Of a stretch of DNA of 20,380 nt, positions 12,380-19,565 are shown piece by piece. The translations under genes and the position numbers were made by a program. This DNA comes from a virus. Under the pieces are notes generated by a model, which was given only the letters and a program-made list of their open reading frames with translations, made no database searches and had not been told where the DNA came from. Where the stretch lies: positions 1 through 20,380 of IMG/VR virus record IMGVR_UViG_3300046332_000295; one strand, given 5' to 3'. How positions within the stretch are numbered: the stretch's first letter is position 1; each line of letters begins with the position of its first letter.

Positions 12380-13378
12380 TTACTTGTTCTTCATCGCGTT
12401 CAGCACAGCCGCGTTGGCCTTAATAGACGCTATGGTGCTCTGTGGGCTGCTCAGCGAGGTTGTCGCTGCGTTGTAACCATTCTTCATCGCCGTCCACGTT
12501 TCGTTGTTGATGCCAAGCGGCGCGTCCGTGCCGGTGGCCGCCTTAACGGTGCTGTTGCTCGTGCTTCCGGTGCTGCTTGCGGTGCTTGTACTGCTTGTCC
12601 CGCTCGCCGCGGCCGCTGCCGCCACCTGCGCCGCCAGCGCCTCCGCCTGTTTCTCTGCCAAAGTCTGTTTGGCCGAAAGTAGCTGCTGGTTTACATATTG
12701 TTCCAATGTCAGCTTTTGGCTGGCTATGTTCTGCTTTAGCGTGTTGATGGCATCCGCGTAACTGGTCTGGTAGTCCGCCAGCGCCTTGGCCTGCGCCGCT
12801 TGGTATTGGTTCAGGCTGTCCGTGTAGGCCGTGTCGTAGCTCGTCTTGGTGGCGTTGTAACTGCTCTGCTGCGCCGCTTTGTTTTCTTCTAACTGTGTCA
12901 ACAGGTTTGCCAACTGCTCGTTGCGATCCTGCTCCAACGTGCCGCGGTTTGTTCCGTACTCGTTGGCCATGCTCAAAAGCGTGCTCTCTGCCGCGCCGCC
13001 GCTGCGCCCCAGCGCCGCCAGCTGCTGGCCTAGGTTGCGCTGGTTCATCATGTTGTTGATGTACGCCTGCTGCAAGCTCTTGGCCGTGTTCTGGTTTACC
13101 GTGGCCGTGTTGCTGTCGTATCCGCTTTGCAGCAAATTCACCGCCGCATCAAAATCCGCCTTGGCTGTGGCCAGCTGGTTGTCGTAGTTGGCCTTTTGCG
13201 TGTCATAGATTTTATTGTAGTAGTCGTTGGTGCTGGCCACATTCGCGTCGTAGGCCGCCTTTTGCGCCGCCGTTTGCTCTTGCAGCTGCTTTTCCAGCGC
13301 CGCCGTTTGTGTAGATAAATAGTCGCTCAGGCTGGCCGCTGTGCTGTTGTACAAATTCTCATATGCCGCCGTGCTCAT
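12380..13378 (-). CDS. Coiled-coil virion protein, probable ejection or internal protein
   Basis: The product has 332 residues, rich in Ala, Gln, Asn, Tyr and Ser. Long heptad-like helices (about 20-240) contain tandem Y-D/N-x-x-x-x-x spacing. In the middle, MMNQRNLGQQLAALGRSGGA, then AESTLLSMANEYGTNRG, is a signature I know from internal or capsid-associated proteins of Gram-positive phages. An Ala run and a Ser/Thr linker (about 245-285) precede a short C-terminal domain. GGGGGAG precedes the ATG. It is the last late gene before the inverted cassette and the giant gene, a place where podoviruses usually keep their ejection proteins. A tail-associated or scaffold role is the alternative. Confidence 0.7.
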   Translation of the reverse strand: MSTAAYENLYNSTAASLSDYLSTQTAALEKQLQEQTAAQKAAYDANVASTNDYYNKIYDTQKANYDNQLATAKADFDAAVNLLQSGYDSNTATVNQNTAKSLQQAYINNMMNQRNLGQQLAALGRSGGAAESTLLSMANEYGTNRGTLEQDRNEQLANLLTQLEENKAAQQSSYNATKTSYDTAYTDSLNQYQAAQAKALADYQTSYADAINTLKQNIASQKLTLEQYVNQQLLSAKQTLAEKQAEALAAQVAAAAAASGTSSTSTASSTGSTSNSTVKAATGTDAPLGINNETWTAMKNGYNAATTSLSSPQSTIASIKANAAVLNAMKNK

Positions 13379-13390
13379 AGCTCTCCCCCC

Positions 13391-13669
13391 TCAATCGTCC
13401 CCGCCGGGTGTCGTGTAGCTCAGCGCGCGGGCACTGTCGCTGATTCCGGGTGTAGTCGGATCTTGAATCGCGTTGTACAGGCTGGCCAAGGCCAGCACAC
13501 ATACATACGGGTTCGCCAATGCGTCTAAAATAGTCTGCCCTAAAATGGGCCAGCTAGTGATGTCTGCACCTGTGATGCCGAAGTAAGCCAATACCGGCGT
13601 GCCCAGCGCCAGTATAATTTGCACCCAAAATGCCGGGTTTTTTGCTCGTACTGTCCAGTTCACGTTCAT
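13391..13669 (-). CDS. Phage holin, phi-LC3 type
   Basis: A 92-residue inner-membrane protein. NVNWTVRAKNPAFWVQIILA, then LGTPVLAYFGI, is the classic start of phi-LC3-family holins, with a first membrane helix at about 13-31 and a second at about 52-68 (NPYVCVLALASLYNAIQDP). The acidic tail ends GGDD. Holins open the membrane at a set time so that endolysin reaches the cell wall. AGGAGG precedes the ATG and overlaps the end of the upstream gene (2-bp gap), so the lysis genes are translationally linked. Confidence 0.92.
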   Translation of the reverse strand: MNVNWTVRAKNPAFWVQIILALGTPVLAYFGITGADITSWPILGQTILDALANPYVCVLALASLYNAIQDPTTPGISDSARALSYTTPGGDD

Positions 13670-13671
13670 GT

Positions 13672-13944
13672 CTAATCCTCCTTGTGTTCCAATCGGTCAA
13701 TGCGTCGGTGCGCCTGCTTGGCGCTCTCCTGCACGGCAGTAATCTGTCGGCCGTGCTCCTGCGCTTCTTTCTTTAAGTCCAAAATGTCACTGCGGACGCC
13801 TACCAAGACATCCAGTTTCGCATTTACCATACCGCGCCACTCAGCATCACCGCTCACTTGTTTGTCGCGTCCGGAAAGCCATCCGGCCAAGCCCACAAAG
13901 CAGCCTGCCAAGGCGATCAAAATCGATAATGTGTTTACATCCAC
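13672..13944 (-). CDS. Membrane-anchored coiled-coil protein of the lysis cassette
   Basis: A 90-residue protein with one N-terminal membrane segment (LSILIALAGCFVGLAGWL, about 6-23) and then a charged coiled coil (NAKLDVLVGVRSDILDLKKE to HRRIDRLEHKED). The arrangement is like XhlA-type hemolysin/holin helpers, although XhlA has its membrane helix at the C-terminus. The start is GTG at 13944 with AAGGGG eight bases upstream; the first in-frame ATG would remove the membrane segment. It lies between endolysin and holin, supporting a role in lysis control or as a second holin. Confidence 0.75.
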   Translation of the reverse strand: MDVNTLSILIALAGCFVGLAGWLSGRDKQVSGDAEWRGMVNAKLDVLVGVRSDILDLKKEAQEHGRQITAVQESAKQAHRRIDRLEHKED

Positions 13945-13956
13945 TTCTTCATCCCC

Positions 13957-14679
13957 TTACGCCTCAGATATCTTGAGATATTCCCCGTCGGCGTTCTCAA
14001 TACAAGCCCAGCCGCCGCTGTTCTCGCCTGTTTTAAGAAATGCCCACTTGTTCTTCGTTTGCACCACCTCATAAGCAGCACCTTTGCTTAAAAGGTCGAG
14101 TTGTACGCTCTCTCCCTCCGCCTCCGGATACGCCCGCAAGCGTAGGCCGTTTACTAAAACGGTAGCCTTGTACTTCTTCTCCGTCTCATTTTCGTGAGCG
14201 CCTGCCGCGCTGTCGTAGTTGTCGTTGCCGCTGTAGATACCACACTCGTTGGGGATATCGCTCCACTCCTCGGGACTGACGGCGTTTGCCTCGGCGCTTC
14301 CACCTTTGTAAACCCCAAAGTGCAGATGCCTGCCGGTGCTTTGGCCTGTACTGCCTGCCACGGCAATGACATCGCCCTGTGCGACAGACTGCCCTACCTT
14401 AACCAAAACAGTTTTCAGGTGCTGATAGCGCTCAAACACTCCCTCCGCTGTTTGCACGTCCACATAATTGCCACGGCTACTGTCGCTGGAAATGCGAAGA
14501 ACAACGCCGCCGGTTACCTCGCGCACGTTCCATGCGCTTTCGTCCACGGCTTCCCCCGCCGTGCGCGTGGGAACGATGTCCTGTCCTCGGTGCATCTCGG
14601 TTATTTTTTTGCCGTTGTAGGTGTAGGTGCGCCAGCCGTAGGGGCTGGTAACGCGATTGATTCCTGCGAATGGTGTCAT
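13957..14679 (-). CDS. Endolysin: M23 metallopeptidase with SH3-like domain
   Basis: A 240-residue cell-wall hydrolase. The M23 (lysostaphin-like) domain spans about 1-140: the zinc motif HRGQD (H30, D34), YQHL with H87, and HLHFG with H118 and H120 are all present. This fold cuts peptide cross-bridges of peptidoglycan. After a linker, residues about 166-240 form an SH3-like wall-binding domain (VNGLRLRAYPEAEGESVQLD, then KWAFLKTGENSGGWACI). No signal peptide is seen, so release needs the holin. The start at 14679 has AAGGAG eight bases upstream; a GTG three codons earlier overlaps that site. A tail-associated peptidase is less likely because it adjoins the holin. Confidence 0.9.
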   Translation of the reverse strand: MTPFAGINRVTSPYGWRTYTYNGKKITEMHRGQDIVPTRTAGEAVDESAWNVREVTGGVVLRISSDSSRGNYVDVQTAEGVFERYQHLKTVLVKVGQSVAQGDVIAVAGSTGQSTGRHLHFGVYKGGSAEANAVSPEEWSDIPNECGIYSGNDNYDSAAGAHENETEKKYKATVLVNGLRLRAYPEAEGESVQLDLLSKGAAYEVVQTKNKWAFLKTGENSGGWACIENADGEYLKISEA

Positions 14680-14684
14680 TAAAA

Positions 14685-14807
14685 TCACTCCTTTGATAAA
14701 ATTTCTTGCGCTTCAGCCTCCGTCAAAGCGCCGCGTGTTACGGCGTCCGTCACCTGTTTTTCTTTCCACAGCCCCAGCTTGTACCACTTTTGAATTTTTT
14801 CAAACAT
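14685..14807 (-). CDS. XkdX-like 40-aa phage peptide
   Basis: The 40-residue product reads MFEKIQKWYKLGLWKEKQVT, then DAVTRGALTEAEAQEILSKE. The MFEKIxKWYxxGLW start and the D/A-V-x-x-G-x-[IL]-T-x-x-[EQ] end are characteristic of the XkdX family, found after tail-fibre genes in many Firmicutes phages; its function is unknown. GGAGGA precedes the ATG and overlaps the stop region of the upstream gene. The stop is five bases before the endolysin start. It is too short for ordinary ORF cut-offs. Confidence 0.88.
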   Translation of the reverse strand: MFEKIQKWYKLGLWKEKQVTDAVTRGALTEAEAQEILSKE

Positions 14808-14810
14808 TCT

Positions 14811-15149
14811 TTATTCCTCCATCAGCGTATCGGTCATCATGGCCGTGTACATTACTTGCGCTTCCAGCTTTTCCAGCTCCGACGCAGCCGTCACCGGCTG
14901 CTCATCATTTGCTTTCTCTTCTTCGGTGCGTTCCACCGCTTTGCCGTTTTCCAGCTTGTAATTCAGTCGGCCGTGTTCATCGTACACAGGCTTGTCCAAA
15001 TAGTTTCCCTGTGCGTGGTGATATCGGTCGCCCACGCCCTCATCCACGGCTACCCAGCCGGTCAAATCTGTCAAAAATTCGCTGCTGTTTACAGCCACAA
15101 CGCGCCCATCTTCATCCGGACGCATATAGACAATATATTTTTCAGACAT
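14811..15149 (-). CDS. Small tail-fibre-associated protein
   Basis: A 112-residue protein placed between tail fibre and XkdX. It has MSEKYIVYMRPDEDGRVVAV, a central WVAVDEGVGDRYHHAQGNYL and YDEHGRLNYKLENGKAVERT, followed by a Glu-rich helix. Proteins with the DKPVYDEHGRxxYKLENGKxxERT pattern are common at this spot in Clostridia phages and are usually annotated as hypothetical or tail proteins. A fibre chaperone or a virion component are both possible. It starts 14 nt after the fibre stop codon. Confidence 0.7.
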   Translation of the reverse strand: MSEKYIVYMRPDEDGRVVAVNSSEFLTDLTGWVAVDEGVGDRYHHAQGNYLDKPVYDEHGRLNYKLENGKAVERTEEEKANDEQPVTAASELEKLEAQVMYTAMMTDTLMEE

Positions 15150-15163
15150 TGCAATTCTCCTTT

Positions 15164-17209
15164 TTACAAATCAGCAGACGCTGTAAACGTCAACGAGTAA
15201 CAGGCTCCCGTTTGCCACGATGAAATACTGCCGTCTATCGTCACGGTCAGAAGTATCGCATTATTGTAGCGTGTTGAAACGGCAACCCCTTTTATCGCAT
15301 ATACAGTTCCGTTGCATACAAAGTTATCTAAGTTTGACGGAAGAGTAATGGTTGGAGTTGTCCGCATAGTCACTGGTAGAGGTACATTCAAATAAACAGT
15401 CGAATTTAAAACCGAACCTACAATTTTGGAAATAGGGATATATTGATAGTAGCGTTTGCATTTTGCCAACTCTTCTGCATATCCCTTGTCGTACCATGGC
15501 GTTGCGCCGGTGCCGGCTTCCACCTTAGCCCATGTAACGGTGCAGGCGGTGTCTGCTTGTATGTTAAGACGTTTTACGCTGCTGTCCCACCATGTTGTCA
15601 CCGTTCCGGAAGATACCCCCACCTGTTTGGTTACCTCTGAGCCTGGGTCACGTTCTAGCGTTTGAAAAATTACTGTACCTGCGGTAAGCGCAAGCCCCGA
15701 GGAAGACAGCGTTACAGAACCATTGTTCAAATACCAACGGTCAATGAAATAACCCGTTTTCGTAATTGTGCCTGATGCGCTTCGCTGGTTAACCGGATTC
15801 AGGAAATTGCTGTTGTCCAGTAAATTGGGGCGGGCGGCAATGCTCAGCGCCGTGTCCGCGGTATTCTGCGCTGCTGTTGCCACATTGTTCACAGCCTCAA
15901 TCGCCGCCTTTTGCGCCGTGCTTACCGGCTTGTCTGTGTCAGCGGTGTTGTTAACGCTACCAAGCCCAACCTGCGCCGCTGTCACCTCGTGGGGGTTCGT
16001 CGCCTTGAAGTGCTTCACGAGCTGTGTTGCCCCCTGCGCCAATTTCCCAAGCGTCACGCTTAGCTTTTCGCCGCTGGTCGGCTGAATGTCGCCATAAAGC
16101 GTCGCGTCGAACGTCGGTGTCTGGTCGTCGGTGGCCACGTTTGGCACGTTGCCCAAGCCAATGTCCTCTTTCGTCAAAACAACGTCCGCCACGCTCTTGC
16201 CGTTCACGCTCTGCACCAAGCCCGGCTCGCCCTGTGCGCCTTGCGGGCCTGTCGGCCCTTGTACGCCCTGCTCGCCCTTCACGCCTTGCACCCCTTGAAT
16301 GCCTTGTACGCCCTGCTCGCCTCGCTCGCCCTGTATTCCTTGAATACCCTGCGGGCCCTCGTCGCCGGTGTCACCTTTATCGCCTTTATCGCCCTTGTCA
16401 CCCTTGTCTCCCTTAGGGCCTTGCGCGCCAGTCGGGCCTTGTGCGCCTTGCAGCGGCCCCAAATTCACCCATGTGCTTGTCTGCATGTCCCAGAGATACA
16501 CTTCGTTATACTCAGCGTCTCCCACTGCGTAGCACTCGCCCAACGCACCCGTAGCGTGCGATGCCTTCAACGCGTCCAGCGTGGCATATAGGCCACCCGG
16601 CTGCAAGCTGGTGCCGTCCTTGCCTGCGTCGCCCGTGTCACCCTTATCGCCTTTATCGCCTTTTGCACCTTGCGCGCCCGTGTCGCCCTTTTCTCCCTTT
16701 TCGCCACGCGCACCGCGAGCGCCCTGCACACCTTGTGGCCCTTGAGGGCCTGTCGGGCCTTGCACGCCCTGCTCGCCCTGCTCGCCCTGTATCCCTTGAA
16801 TGCCCTGCTCGCCTTTGTCTCCTTGCTTGGCTGTCAGGATTGTCACATTGCCGGTGTCTCTTACCGTTGCGCCGGTAATTTGCAGCCTGCCGCGCTGGGG
16901 CATCACTTCGCCCACGTCGTTTAAAATCAAGTGGCCGCCGCTGCCCACCGTCTCAAAAATCACTCCGTCTTTCGACGCCTCAATCTGCCCGTCATCGTTC
17001 AGGCGCATCACAGCGAAGTCCTCGCACTGCACGGCGTTTTCCAGTCCCTTTTCTTCCATCCACTCCACCGTGGCGTTGTGCTTTTCCTGCAATTCCTCAG
17101 CGCGCAGGTCAAACTGCTTCTTTAACCATTCCGCTTTGTTCACATGCGTGTCGCTCAATTTTGCAATCGATGCCACAAACGCTTTCAGCTTCAATTTGTC
17201 CAAACCCAT
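15164..17209 (-). CDS. Collagen-like tail fibre / receptor-binding protein
   Basis: The product has 681 residues. An N-terminal helical, virion-attaching region (1-60) and a small beta domain (about 65-125) precede two collagen-like Gly-X-Y blocks (130-199 and 255-330). A carbohydrate-binding-like module with GGLYATLDALKASHATGALG and VYLWDMQTSTWVNLGPL (205-253) separates them. Next come NPHEVTAAQVGLGSVNNTAD-type fibre repeats, then a jelly-roll-like C-terminal region ending ELAKCKRYYQYIP and a beta-rich tip. Collagen stretches trimerise fibres; the tip probably binds the host surface. The start at 17209 has GGAGGTG upstream, four bases after the preceding gene; the longer ORF from 17269 overlaps that gene and was rejected. 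Confidence 0.88.
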   Translation of the reverse strand: MGLDKLKLKAFVASIAKLSDTHVNKAEWLKKQFDLRAEELQEKHNATVEWMEEKGLENAVQCEDFAVMRLNDDGQIEASKDGVIFETVGSGGHLILNDVGEVMPQRGRLQITGATVRDTGNVTILTAKQGDKGEQGIQGIQGEQGEQGVQGPTGPQGPQGVQGARGARGEKGEKGDTGAQGAKGDKGDKGDTGDAGKDGTSLQPGGLYATLDALKASHATGALGECYAVGDAEYNEVYLWDMQTSTWVNLGPLQGAQGPTGAQGPKGDKGDKGDKGDKGDTGDEGPQGIQGIQGERGEQGVQGIQGVQGVKGEQGVQGPTGPQGAQGEPGLVQSVNGKSVADVVLTKEDIGLGNVPNVATDDQTPTFDATLYGDIQPTSGEKLSVTLGKLAQGATQLVKHFKATNPHEVTAAQVGLGSVNNTADTDKPVSTAQKAAIEAVNNVATAAQNTADTALSIAARPNLLDNSNFLNPVNQRSASGTITKTGYFIDRWYLNNGSVTLSSSGLALTAGTVIFQTLERDPGSEVTKQVGVSSGTVTTWWDSSVKRLNIQADTACTVTWAKVEAGTGATPWYDKGYAEELAKCKRYYQYIPISKIVGSVLNSTVYLNVPLPVTMRTTPTITLPSNLDNFVCNGTVYAIKGVAVSTRYNNAILLTVTIDGSISSWQTGACYSLTFTASADL
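16220..16447 (-). repeat. Collagen-like Gly-X-Y block 2 of the tail fibre
   Basis: Residues 255-330, with GDKGDKGDKGDKGDTG and several GIQGIQG and GVQGVQG units. The DNA repeats closely (G-P-T-G-P-Q-G is shared with block 1), so recombination or slippage between blocks could change fibre length. Confidence 0.85.
16613..16822 (-). repeat. Collagen-like Gly-X-Y block 1 of the tail fibre
   Basis: Residues 130-199, with GEQGVQGPTGPQGPQG and GDKGDKGDTG units. It shares several words with block 2, which lies 166 bp further along the gene. Confidence 0.85.
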
Positions 17210-17213
17210 ACTC

Positions 17214-19112
17214 TCACCTCCGTATTTTTCCGCCAATTTGGTATCGAACGTGCACCGCATACAGTCCAAACGGTTCGCTCTCCCGGTCGTTGCGCACCCG
17301 CACTTGGAACAGCTTCACCTTTTTCGCCCCCTTGCGGGTGTAAATCACGGTGGGGCGATCCAGTGTGTTGAATGTGAATCGAGAGAAGTCCACGTCGTCC
17401 CAGTCCAGAATATCAATGTCCTGCTCCCGCACGTCCGTTTCGTGTTCCTTATCCGTGGCGTAGCTCACCACCGCGCCGCTTCGCGCAAACGGCTGGCACA
17501 CCACCCACACGCCCTTCACGTTCTTCAAGTTCGCCCACGTACCCAAGTTCATCATGGGCGTGCACCACTGCGCTTCCACCGGGCGTGGATCGCTTCCGTC
17601 GGCGTTGTCGCAGTCGTTGAATTGTTCTCCCGCTTCTCCCGGCCAAAACTCCCGCACCGCGCCGTCGTTCGTGCCAAACCGCAGCCGTCCATCCTGCACC
17701 CACAGCGCCGTGGCGTTGATGCCCGTCCAGTAGTAGCACTCCATTTGGTATCCGCTTTGCGGCTCGCGGGCTTGATAATATTTCTGCTCGCTGTCCAGCA
17801 GATACAGCCGTTCTCCGATGGCCAGCGCGTAGAACCGCCCCCACACCACTGCGCAGGCCGCCGCTCTCTGTGCGTCCGTGGCCGTGCTCAAGGCACTGTT
17901 GATGTAATAGCTGCGCGTGCAGGCATAGCGCTCGCCCGTCAGGTTGTTGGGCGTCAACGCTGTCACGCCTCGGTTGCTTAAATACAGCGGCTCGCTGGCC
18001 ACACTGCCGAAACACCGCTCACTCACCGCGCCTACGCCCTGCACCACTGCGCTGAGAGCAAATACCGCGTTGCCGTCGTCGTCCAAACTGCCGGTGCGCA
18101 CAAACACATTGCGCTCGTTCTCCTCGTCGGCCTTGTGCGTCACCAAGCTGCCGCTCAGCACGCTGTACCCCACAATGGCGCTTTTCTCGCCGCCCAGGCT
18201 GCCGTAGTTTGTGTCCCCAATGTACGCCGGGTCGTTCCACTCGCTCCACCAGTCTACGTTGGGCTCGTCCGTGCCTCCGGCCAAGAAAATGCGATCCATT
18301 GCGCCGCTCACGCCGTACAAAATGCACAGCCGCTGCGCGTTCACCGTGTCGGCCTTGCCCTCGGTTTCGTAGGTAATCTGCACGTTGTCCTCGCCCTCCA
18401 CAGGGCTCTCCCCCGGCGCGGTTTTAAACGTCACCTTGCCCAGCGTTCGATCCACTTCAAAGTCCGTTCCCTCGGCCATGTCCACCCACGCGCCCTCGCT
18501 GTCCAGCTTCTGCGCCGTCACCTCGGTGTCCGTCAGGTCGGCAAAGCTCAGGTAATACGCCGTATCGTCCGCTGTTCCCAAATAGCTCTCAGTGCGCTTG
18601 CCTGTCAATAGGTTCACCGGCTTGTAGCTGGTGGCACCCGTCTGCCCGTTGGGCGCTTTCGCAATGGTGATCAACGGCACCGTGGCAATCTCGCTCACCG
18701 GTGCACATTGTTCCCCGTCGAAATAGCGGTATTTCTTGCCGTCCAATATCCACAGCTTGCCGCCCAGCTGCACCGCCGTACTGTTCGCATCTGCCATGTC
18801 GGTGCACACCGCCGTGGCCGTCGCATCCGTCAGTTTGTACAGCTTTGTGCCGGCGTGCACAAGGTCTATCCGCTCGCCCTTAGAGTGCAGACTGTACGCC
18901 CCGTGCACCGCGCCGTCCAGCTGGCACACCGTGTGATACCCCGGCCTTTTAGCTGGGTAGCCGTCCGCACCCGGCATCATGTTGGGTGCTTGTGGGCTGC
19001 GATACACTTCCACGTGCGTCACGTCGCTGGTTAAATCCACGCCGCGAAAGCCCTCCAGCACCATATTTTTCACTGTGCTGGTTTTCTTTGTCACGCTTAT
19101 ATCCTTCGGCAT
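17214..19112 (-). CDS. Tail hub / stabilisation-type protein (P22 gp10-like position)
   Basis: The product has 632 residues and is rich in short beta strands. The start, FRGVDLTSDVTHVEVYRSPQ, then APNMMPGADGYPAKRPGYHT, resembles podovirus tail hub and stabilisation proteins, which open with a virion-contact segment and a KRPGY-like turn. Repeated blade-like units follow (AGTKLYKLTD, GGKLWILDGKKYRYF, GERLYLLDSEQKYYQ, DGRLRFGTNDGAVREFW), suggesting a propeller. GAGGTG precedes the ATG, eight bases after the upstream stop; the fibre gene follows by four bases. Its place between adaptor and fibre, with no tape measure in the window, supports a short tail. The exact family is not certain. Confidence 0.72.
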   Translation of the reverse strand: MPKDISVTKKTSTVKNMVLEGFRGVDLTSDVTHVEVYRSPQAPNMMPGADGYPAKRPGYHTVCQLDGAVHGAYSLHSKGERIDLVHAGTKLYKLTDATATAVCTDMADANSTAVQLGGKLWILDGKKYRYFDGEQCAPVSEIATVPLITIAKAPNGQTGATSYKPVNLLTGKRTESYLGTADDTAYYLSFADLTDTEVTAQKLDSEGAWVDMAEGTDFEVDRTLGKVTFKTAPGESPVEGEDNVQITYETEGKADTVNAQRLCILYGVSGAMDRIFLAGGTDEPNVDWWSEWNDPAYIGDTNYGSLGGEKSAIVGYSVLSGSLVTHKADEENERNVFVRTGSLDDDGNAVFALSAVVQGVGAVSERCFGSVASEPLYLSNRGVTALTPNNLTGERYACTRSYYINSALSTATDAQRAAACAVVWGRFYALAIGERLYLLDSEQKYYQAREPQSGYQMECYYWTGINATALWVQDGRLRFGTNDGAVREFWPGEAGEQFNDCDNADGSDPRPVEAQWCTPMMNLGTWANLKNVKGVWVVCQPFARSGAVVSYATDKEHETDVREQDIDILDWDDVDFSRFTFNTLDRPTVIYTRKGAKKVKLFQVRVRNDRESEPFGLYAVHVRYQIGGKIRR

Positions 19113-19120
19113 GGTTCACC

Positions 19121-19507
19121 TCAGTAGTAGTCTTGTATCGCTTCACACAGGCCGCACGCAGCCTCGCTCAGCGCGTTGATAAACCGGCTTCTAAAATGAT
19201 TCCAGTCGCTGTCTGCGTCGTCCTCGCGCATCATCTCGGCCGCCAATCCGTAGGGCAGCGCAATGCGCAGCAGTTTCTCGTGGCAGTCGATGTCTGTGCC
19301 GCTGCTCGCCAGCTCCGCCGCCGTCACTCTCGGTGCGCTGTCCAGTTCCTGCACGCCCTCGCTGCGCCGCAGCGTGTTCTCCGTCTCCAGCATCTCCGCC
19401 AGCAGCACGTTCAGCCACGCGGCACCCACCGTCATTACGTCCTCGTTTTCCTCGGCAGTCAGTCCCAAGTAGGCGCTGGCCGTTTCAAATACTTCGTAGG
19501 CCGTCAT
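19121..19507 (-). CDS. Head-tail adaptor-like protein
   Basis: A 128-residue helical, acidic protein: MTAYEVFETASAYLGLTAEE, ENTLRRSEGVQELDSAPRVT, then LPYGLAAEMMREDDADSDWN and a final helix ending AIQDYY. Small all-helical proteins with a LPYGLAAxMMxxDDxDxxxxxxxxxRF pattern sit between capsid and tail genes in many phages and act as head-tail adaptors or packaging tunnel parts. GGGGG lies before the ATG. It is the first gene after the capsid-gene terminator. The role rests on position and helical pattern rather than a sure family match. Confidence 0.7.
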   Translation of the reverse strand: MTAYEVFETASAYLGLTAEENEDVMTVGAAWLNVLLAEMLETENTLRRSEGVQELDSAPRVTAAELASSGTDIDCHEKLLRIALPYGLAAEMMREDDADSDWNHFRSRFINALSEAACGLCEAIQDYY

Positions 19508-19529
19508 ACAATCCCCCTTTTGTCCAAAA

Positions 19530-19551
19530 ATGCCCCCGTTTCCGGGGGCAT
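19530..19551 (-). terminator. Intrinsic terminator after the major capsid gene
   Basis: ATGCCCCCG (19530-19538) pairs perfectly with CGGGGGCAT (19543-19551), a 9-bp stem with a 4-nt loop. On the minus strand it is followed by a T tract and GGACA. It lies between capsid and adaptor genes and should reduce downstream expression, giving more capsid than tail protein. Confidence 0.88.
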
Positions 19552-19565
19552 CCTGTCAGGGCTTA

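Noticed and set aside
17210-17269. Twenty-residue N-terminal extension of the tail fibre.
   Set aside because: It overlaps the end of the hub gene, and the ATG at 17209 has GGAGGTG just upstream.
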